This document shows positions 57,491 to 64,000 of a DNA stretch of 64,000 nt, one piece after another. Both the position numbers and the translations under genes were made by a program. This DNA comes from Cerrena zonata (lineage: Eukaryota; Basidiomycota; Agaricomycetes; Polyporales; Cerrenaceae), in contig JASBNA010000013.1 in NCBI GenBank assembly GCA_038087015.1, positions 558,001 to 622,000 of the forward strand, given 5' to 3'. The notes under the pieces are model-generated. The model was given only the letters and a program-made list of their open reading frames with translations, was not told the DNA's origin and made no database searches. How positions within the stretch are numbered: position 1 is the stretch's first letter; every line of letters starts with the position of its first letter.

Positions 57491-59362
57491 ATGCCTCATT
57501 CTAATGAATCCCTTGGCTCTGCTGAGGATTTACACGCTTATGTTCCAAATGCCTATGAAGGTAATGCTAATGATAATACTGATGCACAATCAGAATTGAG
57601 TCCAGTAAACTCTGCATACTCTGCTGCTAACGATAACCAACAGTTGAGTATCACCCGTACGGAAACGGCCAAGTCTTTACACGAGTTGGGGATTTCGTCT
57701 GATATCCCGCAACCCAATAGTTTGAATGCTCCTCCGGTGGAAAACCCCATTTTCCCAGAAGAATATACTTTGGAAACCACTACTGGGTTGGTTCCTGCCC
57801 AGACCTTACAGTCTTTGGGTAGAACCAAATCGATCCAGAGCCACCGTAAGTCGACGTCTTCTTTTCGTGGTGAAGACCACGAATCTTCTTCGTCGGATGA
57901 AAAAGACGATCATCCTTCGCCTGCGTCAGGTGATGAAGCTGCTAAAGAAGAACAAGAATTAGATCCCGAAATCGAGTTTGTCACTTTTCTTATTGACGAT
58001 CCAGAGAATCCTCATAATTGGAACCCTTATATCAGATGGTTATACACGTTTGTCTACTCCTGTGCGGTGATTAGTGCTGCTTATGGTTCTTCTTCTCTTG
58101 CTGGTGGATTGGGTACTATCGAAGAAAAATATCATGTTTCTGAAGAAGTCGCCACTCTTTCGGTTTCCCTTATGGTTTTAGGGTTCTGTATTGGTCCCTT
58201 GCTTTGGGCTCCGCTCTCGGAACAAATTGGTAGAAGACCAGTTTATTTCATCTCGTTTGGTTTATATACCATCTTTAATATCCCAGTCGCCTTATCGCCC
58301 AATATCGCTGGGGTTCTTGTTTGTCGTTTCCTTTGTGGGGTGTTCAGTTCTTCCGCTTTAACTAACGTTGGTGCCTCCTTGGTTGATTTACATAATGAAA
58401 CTAGAGGGTTGGCTATTGCCTTTTTCAGTTTCTGTCCTTATTCTGGTCCGGTCTTTGGTGGGATTGTTAACGGGTTTATCTCGGTTGACACTGGTAGTTA
58501 TGAATTAATGGTTTGGGTCAATTTGGCTTTTGCCGGTTTAATGTGGGTCCTTATGGCCTTCATCCCGGAAACTTATGCTCCAGTCATTTTAAAGAAAAGA
58601 GCAAAAAAATTAAGAGCTGAAACTGGTAATAATAAAATCATGACGGAACAAGAAGCTTCTCCAATGTCCTTTTCTGAATTGGTTAATACTTGTTTATATA
58701 GACCTTTGAAATTTATCATTCAAGAACCAGTTTTGGTTTTGGTTTGTGGATTCGTGGCCTTGATCTATGCTTTACTTTATGCTTTCTTCTTTGCTTATCC
58801 CGTCATCTTCAACACCTTGTACGGTTACAAGGATGATAAAATTGGTCTTATGTACGTTCCAATCTTAATCGGGGCTGGTTTGGCTCTTTCAACTACTCCA
58901 ATCTTGGAAAAAAAATATAATGAATTATGTAAAAGAAGAACTCCAAGACCTGAAGATAGATTAATCGGGGCCATGATTGGGTCTCCTTTCCCTTGTATCG
59001 CTTTGTTCATCTTGGGTGCTACTTCTTATAAACACATAATTTGGGTTGGTCCTGCTTCTTCCGGTATTGCTTTTGGTTATGGTATGGTGCTTATTTATTA
59101 TTCCTTAAATAATTATATCATTGATACTTATGCTAAATTCGCCGCTAGTGCCTTGGCTACTAAAGTCTTCTTAAGAAGTGCTGGTGGGGCTGCTTTCCCC
59201 CTTTTTGTTACTCAAATGTATCATAATTTGGGTTTACAATGGGCTTCTTGGTTATTAGCTTTTATCTCCTTGGTTATGATTTTAATTCCTTTTAGTTTCT
59301 ATAAATTCGGTGAAAATTTAAGAGCTAAAATGTGTAAAGAAGATTATTCTATTCATCATTAA
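57491..59362 (+). CDS. DHA1-family MFS multidrug/polyamine exporter (TPO2/TPO3/FLU1-like)
   Basis: A 623-residue plasma-membrane H+ antiporter. The first ~180 residues are a hydrophilic, Ser/Glu-rich cytosolic tail ending in DDPENPHNWNPYIRWLYTF, the DHA1 hallmark. Twelve TM segments follow, with the signature GPLLWAPLSEQIGRRPVYF, motif C-like GPVFGGIVNGFI, and FVYSCAVISAAYGSSSL in TM1. The closest families are yeast Tpo2/Tpo3 (spermine) and Candida Flu1/Nag-type exporters (fluconazole, mycophenolic acid). I cannot choose among them. The start is ATG 57491; a TTG four codons upstream is not used. The CGG-rich island upstream suggests zinc-cluster control. Confidence 0.88.
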   Translation: MPHSNESLGSAEDLHAYVPNAYEGNANDNTDAQSELSPVNSAYSAANDNQQLSITRTETAKSLHELGISSDIPQPNSLNAPPVENPIFPEEYTLETTTGLVPAQTLQSLGRTKSIQSHRKSTSSFRGEDHESSSSDEKDDHPSPASGDEAAKEEQELDPEIEFVTFLIDDPENPHNWNPYIRWLYTFVYSCAVISAAYGSSSLAGGLGTIEEKYHVSEEVATLSVSLMVLGFCIGPLLWAPLSEQIGRRPVYFISFGLYTIFNIPVALSPNIAGVLVCRFLCGVFSSSALTNVGASLVDLHNETRGLAIAFFSFCPYSGPVFGGIVNGFISVDTGSYELMVWVNLAFAGLMWVLMAFIPETYAPVILKKRAKKLRAETGNNKIMTEQEASPMSFSELVNTCLYRPLKFIIQEPVLVLVCGFVALIYALLYAFFFAYPVIFNTLYGYKDDKIGLMYVPILIGAGLALSTTPILEKKYNELCKRRTPRPEDRLIGAMIGSPFPCIALFILGATSYKHIIWVGPASSGIAFGYGMVLIYYSLNNYIIDTYAKFAASALATKVFLRSAGGAAFPLFVTQMYHNLGLQWASWLLAFISLVMILIPFSFYKFGENLRAKMCKEDYSIHH

Positions 59363-59614
59363 TTGATTCTTTTTCACCTTTATAAATTACTTGCATTATA
59401 ACATTATCTTTTTGCATCTTTATTTCTATTAATCTTTTACATTTTCATCATATAAATTTTTATCATATAATTCTACCAATTTAAGAAATAATCATTGGAA
59501 AAAGATCAAATCTATTCTTTATTCTTTTATATACTTAATCTATACATAGCATTTTTAAATTTATAAATAATATTTCATATTTTTTTAAAAGAATTCAAAA
59601 AATTGTAATTTACT
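59363..59614. terminator. Convergent 3' region between the DHA1 gene and PHO8
   Basis: A 252-bp, very AT-rich gap (T and A runs, TATATA elements near 59527) shared by two convergent 3' ends. No gene is seen. Confidence 0.4.
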
Positions 59615-61236
59615 CTAAACAAATTCAAAAACTTGTTGTTTATGGAAACCATCTTGACTAAATTGCTGTACCCCTGGAGAATGTTTAGTATCTTTGATTA
59701 AACTACTAACTTCTTCTAAACTAACGCCAGTTAATGATTCCATAAAATGTCCAATTTCAATATTTTCGTGATTACCAAGTAATCCCCCTTCACGATTATA
59801 TAATTTTTTATTAATCTCATCAGAATTAGAATACGCATAGATATTAACGTCAACAGCAGTGTGTCCATGGGTCGACCATCCAGTTTGAGATCTTCTCAGA
59901 ACTAAATCATTCAAATAGTTTTTCAAAGAATCTGAAGATTCGGAATATTTTTCAAGTAATTCAATTTCTTCGCTGGTATAGTCATTAATACCTAAATCGG
60001 TCTCAACAACTTCTTAATGAGAAATTGCTTAAATTTATCTGATTTTAAACCTAATTCACTTTGTTTAAATTTAAGGATCTTTTGTGTTAAGTATCCTCCA
60101 GAATGAGTACTATTAAGCAATACTTCAGGGTACCATAAATAATCTGGATAATCTGGTGCAATTTGTCTAGCGGTAGCTAATCCTCCAGTTTCATGATCAG
60201 ATGTAGATATAGCAACGGTTTCAACGTCACTTTCATCAATGAATTTAATAACCTCTTTAAAAGCATCATCATAAGCTAAAACTTCTCTTACTTGAGCAGC
60301 TGGATCGTTATCATGACCAGCATGATCAATACGTGATCCCTCGATTAATAAAAAGAACCCTTCGTCAGAGTCTTTAGTAGCTTTAGACAATGAAGTTAAT
60401 GCAACCTTGACTTGTTCAGCTAATGATGGATACTCTTTTGAATCACGATCAATAGCATAAGGAATATCAGTAGTGGCTAACAATCCCAATAAAGGTAAAG
60501 TAACATTCTCACCCGATTTAAGTAAATCGAATTCTTCACGATTTCCAACATAACTCCAATCATTCGATTGTGCTTCTTCAATTAAGTTTCTTGAATCAGA
60601 TCTACATCCATCTGGATAAGAATTAGGTAAGAAATGACATCTACCACCACCAAGAATCAAATCAACCAGTCTACCTAAGGGGTATTCACCTAATTGATGT
60701 TGAGCAATCAAGTCTTCTTGAGATCTGTAATCAACATGGGAGCTGAAACAGGCAGGAGTAGCATCAGTGATTCTGGTGGTAACAACAAGACCAGTCAAGT
60801 AACCTTGTAATTTCAAAGCTTCTAAGATTGTCCCACAAGGTTGTTTATCAGGGGTAACACCGATAGCACCATTGTAAGACTTTAATGCACAAGCAAATGC
60901 AGTGGCACCCGCAGCAGAGTCAGTAACTAAAGAGTTATTGGACCTAGTCCTTGAAGTCCCAATGAAATGCTTATCTAAGGTCAAAACATCATCTATTTCT
61001 AATTTATCTCTAAATTGTTTAAACCCACGAGTAAGGGCCAAAGAGGCTGGTCCCATACCATCAGTGACCATGAAAATAACATTCTTTTTGTTAGGATTGG
61101 ATTGTAATGCAGCAGCACTAACTCCTCCAAGACCCCCTAAAGTTATCAATACAATTCCAACGGAAGTCAATCCAATTAAGATATCTAATAGAGTCTTTAT
61201 GCTGAATGCATTGCGATTGTTGTTACCAAATTTCAT
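59615..61236 (-). CDS. PHO8: PHO8, vacuolar repressible alkaline phosphatase (one frameshift)
   Basis: A type II membrane enzyme, 540 residues after one correction (S. cerevisiae 566). A short basic tail (MKFGNNNRNAFSIKTLLD) precedes one TM (ILIGLTSVGIVLITLGG). The alkaline-phosphatase fold includes VIFMVTDGMGP (metal Asp), the nucleophile Ser in VTDSAAGATAFACALKSYNG, LIEGSRIDHAGHDND and AISTSDHETGG, and a C-terminal TGWSTHGHTAVDVNIYAY containing a zinc His. It dephosphorylates substrates in the vacuole. The last ~125 residues are in another frame; adding one base in the GG run at 59999-60000 joins them. The start is ATG 61236; the open frame extends to a TTG at 61266. Confidence 0.95.
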
Positions 61237-61543
61237 CTTTTTTCTACTCAAAGTCAATTCTAGCAAAGATTATAGAAGACTTTTAAGCTGCTTTATTGCT
61301 ATAGATCTTCACAGTAGTCGAAACTCTAGTTGAACCCTTGTTAATTCTATTTTTTTGGTTTTTTCTGTGGTTTTGGGCATTTTTTCCAGCGTTTTTGTCT
61401 TGAAAATTTCAACTAATTTAAGTCTCATTAAAGAGATAGGGTTTACGGTGTAGATGCCACCAAACTACGTTATATGGGGTATAATTGACCGGGAAGTAAG
61501 ATATATGAAGAAATGGCAGTACAAGTTTATATTGAATCTAAAT
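61237..61543. promoter_or_regulatory. PHO8 promoter region
   Basis: A 307-bp region between PHO8's start and the next gene's stop (same strand). I see no CACGTG/CACGTT Pho4-type box, only T-rich tracts (61348-61375). Confidence 0.45.
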
Positions 61544-62855
61544 CTACTTACTATTCATGAATGAAGATACCCATGACCACGAGGAATCGGCCGGAGTTGG
61601 TTCCAGCTTTAATGCTTTCAAGACATGGTCTTGTCTAATTTGGCGGAGTTCTTTTAGGATGTCGTGGGGTTGCAAGTCCTTATTCATCAGTTCAATGATG
61701 GACTCCATCCCATTCACTGATAAATAGAATTGAGATCTGGTTTTGGCATCCATGTTTTCAAGATTAAAAAGGATCGAATGCAAACGGTGCTTAACTGTAA
61801 ACTTCTTTAAATCAATCAACAATGCAGAGTGGGAGCCATTATTTTGAATATCCTGTTCAATGATCGTTTGAACGGATTTATGATTGCATAATCGCCAAAA
61901 CAATCTTTGTAATATATTGAACTTATCATCAAAATGAAGAGAGATAAATGCTGATAATTGGTGATGTTTCGAAGTTGGAGACGTTTGCCAAATCATTAAT
62001 GCATTCTTGTAGTCTAGCTTCTTGATAAAATACAATTCGTCATGAGTTTCTTGTTTCAACTGGTCACGATACTGGAAGTACATTCTCCAGATTATTCTTT
62101 CGTAAAAAGGGCCCAAGGTGTTATTTTCAATCAGTGGTAAGTAATTCAATTTGAAGTTGGCTTCAAGATTTCTTAACATACCACTGGTTTCACCACAGTC
62201 ACGTAGTTTTTTCATTAACACAATATTGAATTGAATATAGTTTATTCTTGACCATTTATTACGAATCATGAAATCATAGCCCAAAGACTCGACATTGACT
62301 GGTAATTCATTCAAATTTCTCAAATGCTTATTAAACATACACTCATTCAAGATCCCAACCAGTAATTTATCCTGATAATACAAAACTTTAATCAAATCAA
62401 TAATTTGACTTTCTTTGGTCAAAAGCCGTATGTGTTTCTTAATTTCCAGAACCGATAAATCAACAACATCATAATTACTTCTAGGCTTAACTCCATAAAG
62501 AACTCTCAAGTCCTCCATCAAATGGTTCATCTGATGATCAACTTTTGTCTTTTGCTTTTGCGTGGTTTCACGAGTGTATTGATCATACTGTTCCTGTGCA
62601 GACCCTTTCCTCAAATGATTGATAATCGAAGGCTTATAATTATAAGTATTCTTCACTTCACTCTTGGGAGCTATAAGGTTCAATGCATCTGCCAATAAAA
62701 TATTACTATTCTTATCGGCTTCGTGATGCCCTTAGCGCATCATTCTTATTTGTTTTATTAGACACCCCTCTAACGAACTGGAAAAATGGCCTGTTCACCA
62801 CTTGCGTGTTCTTGAGTATCTGTAGCAATGCTGCTTCCGCTGGCTTGTTCGTCAT
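61544..62855 (-). CDS. Unrecognised probable mitochondrial helical protein (one frameshift)
   Basis: The long frame has no ATG at its 5' end (it opens at TTG 62695). A second frame starting at ATG 62853-62855 encodes a presequence-like segment (ILKNTQVVNRPFFQFVRGVS) that runs into it if one base is removed from the GG at 62717-62718, giving 436 residues. The N-terminus is basic, amphipathic and free of acids over its central part, so mitochondrial import is inferred. The body is Leu/Ile/Asn/Lys-rich and predicted all-helical (motifs LRVLYGVKPRSNYDVVDLSV, YERIIWRMYFQYRDQL), in the style of fungal mitochondrial translation activators or PPR-like proteins. I do not recognise the family and assign no function. 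Confidence 0.65.
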
Positions 62856-63218
62856 ATTCTATGAATCCAAAAAGAAGCTGTTAGTCAGTTGATACTTGTG
62901 TCCCAAAAGTCTTTTATCATCCGTTTTTCGAAGGTCGTGTTCCGCACAATATCATTGGGTCAGCATTAATGATACAACTACTACTGGATGGAAGAGGTCT
63001 TGGGTTATAGATCCGGATGTTAGCCTGAGTTTGCTTGGTCTTCAAGTATTTGTAAGACTTAGATGGGCCAATTTTTTTCTTAAAAAAAACAGTCTACAAT
63101 TGGTACGGTTAGTCCTAAAATAAATAAATACTAATTAAAATGTAATAAATAAGAGAATTAAAGACAAGGTAAATCAAGATAAAAGTAACAGGTATACAAA
63201 TATCTGGTTGAGGGGCGT
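62856..63218. promoter_or_regulatory. Intergenic region between the 61.5-62.9 kb gene and LEU1
   Basis: A 363-bp gap between the 5' end of the mitochondrial gene and the LEU1 stop, both on the minus strand. It has a T7/A8 cluster at about 63071-63088 and no recognisable site or open frame. Confidence 0.4.
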
Positions 63219-64000
63219 TTACCATTCTTGGGCCTTAACACCATATAAAGATTTTTTGGCACCTTTAATTGGTTTAATTAACTTAGAACCACCTTCTAAG
63301 AAGGAGAAACGGTCTTTTCTTTGGGCTTCGTATTTAGAAATGAATTCTTCTTTTTGTAAAGTTAATCCGATATCATCCAAACCATTAACTAAGCAATGTT
63401 TTCTAAATTCTTCGATTTCAAAATGATCAACTAAAACTTCACCAGATTCAGCATTTAAAATTTTTTGATTTGGTAAATCAACAGTGAGTTTTTTACCAGC
63501 AGTAGCAATTGGGTGTAATTTGAGAACAATGATATCTTGAGGTACTCTGATTGGCAATAAACCATTTTTACAGGTGTTGTTATAAAAAATATCACCAAAA
63601 GAAGGAGCAATAATACATTTGATACCAAAATCTTTTAAAGCCCAAGGAGCGTGTTCTCTACTTGAACCACAACCAAAGTTATCACCAGTGACACATAAGA
63701 TTTCAGAAGTACGATAAGGTTCAACATTTAAAACAAAATCGGTTTCAACGTCTTTACCAGTGGCTGGATCTTTAACAAATCTTAATTCATAGAATAAACC
63801 ATTTTTCAAACCAGTACGTTTAATAGTTTTCAAAAATTGTTTTGGAATAATAGCATCAGTATCAACATTAGCTTTATCTAAAGGAGCAGCAATACTGGTT
63901 AAAGTAGTGAATTTATCCATACCACCAGCAGCAGAAGGAGCACCAGCAACTTTAGTCTTTTTTTGTTCTGGTTCTTTTGGAATATCATTTAATCTATCAT
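63219..64000 (-). CDS. LEU1: LEU1, 3-isopropylmalate dehydratase, C-terminal (LeuD-like) part, 5' truncated by window edge
   Basis: The C-terminal swivel domain of isopropylmalate isomerase, second step of leucine synthesis in the cytosol. The frame is open through base 64000 with the inter-domain linker ([20 protein letters not shown]), so the Fe-S aconitase-like N-terminal part lies outside. Seen landmarks: [19 protein letters not shown], the substrate-binding [19 protein letters not shown] and [13 protein letters not shown]. The final residues ([10 protein letters not shown]) are complete. In bacteria this part is a separate subunit (LeuD); the fused linker here is fungal. Confidence 0.96.
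   Translation of the reverse strand, partial: DRLNDIPKEPEQKKTKVAGAPSAAGGMDKFTTLTSIAAPLDKANVDTDAIIPKQFLKTIKRTGLKNGLFYELRFVKDPATGKDVETDFVLNVEPYRTSEILCVTGDNFGCGSSREHAPWALKDFGIKCIIAPSFGDIFYNNTCKNGLLPIRVPQDIIVLKLHPIATAGKKLTVDLPNQKILNAESGEVLVDHFEIEEFRKHCLVNGLDDIGLTLQKEEFISKYEAQRKDRFSFLEGGSKLIKPIKGAKKSLYGVKAQEW

Overview
The window is nuclear DNA of an ascomycete yeast, almost certainly of the CUG-Ser1 clade (Candida/Debaryomyces relatives). Reasons: compact AT-rich sequence with intron-free genes; a close homologue of the Candida wall protein Ywp1; and CTG codons sitting where homologues carry Ser or Thr (GLY1 55947-55949, SMC2 17079-17081, DLD1 37053-37055). The displayed standard-code proteins therefore probably misread CTG as Leu.

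Layout, left to right: the 3' part of ARH1 (mitochondrial ferredoxin reductase), a secreted class 3 lipase, VPS71 (SWR1 complex), MDM35, ASK1 (DASH complex), a Zn2Cys6 regulator, a metallothionein-like protein, SDH6, RGA2 (Cdc42 GAP), ANP1 (Golgi mannosyltransferase), SMC2 (condensin) and DSS1 (mitochondrial exoribonuclease). From 24 to 32 kb is a gene-poor cell-surface locus: two codon-biased, repeat-rich GPI-anchored wall proteins (YWP1-like and a second one) separated by three intergenic regions of about 1.6 kb. Then come the divergent pair MET10/DLD1, IES6 (INO80), TCA17 (TRAPP II), AIM21 (actin patch), SNL1, a DOPA-dioxygenase-family gene, LAP2, a CAJ1/DJP1-type J-protein, MRPS5, GPC1, an MFS transporter, an FN3/coiled-coil protein, GLY1, a DHA1 drug/polyamine transporter, PHO8, an unrecognised probable mitochondrial protein, and the 3' part of LEU1 at the right edge.

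As usual in eukaryotes there are no operons; neighbours are mostly functionally unrelated. Divergent pairs sharing a short promoter are MDM35/ASK1, ANP1/SMC2, MET10/DLD1, TCA17/AIM21 and GPC1/MFS, and three of these promoters carry CACGTG (Cbf1-type) boxes. The mitochondrial theme recurs (ARH1, MDM35, SDH6, DSS1, DLD1, MRPS5, the 61.5-62.9 kb gene), as does the wall/glycosylation theme (RGA2, ANP1, two GPI proteins).

The main oddity is technical or evolutionary. Seven otherwise well conserved genes (ANP1, SMC2, MET10, DLD1, AIM21, PHO8 and the unrecognised mitochondrial gene) are broken by 20 one-base frameshifts. Nearly all fit a one-base change in a homopolymer run, and 15 of them fall between 32.4 and 40.2 kb. 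Correcting each by one base gives lengths divisible by three for every gene, so sequencing or assembly error is the likeliest reading, with recent pseudogenisation the alternative. I found no mobile element, tRNA, CRISPR-like array or clearly new multi-gene system. The most interesting biology is the two-gene wall-protein locus with eroded Cys modules, the graded 21-bp minisatellite before SMC2, and repeat motifs in AIM21.
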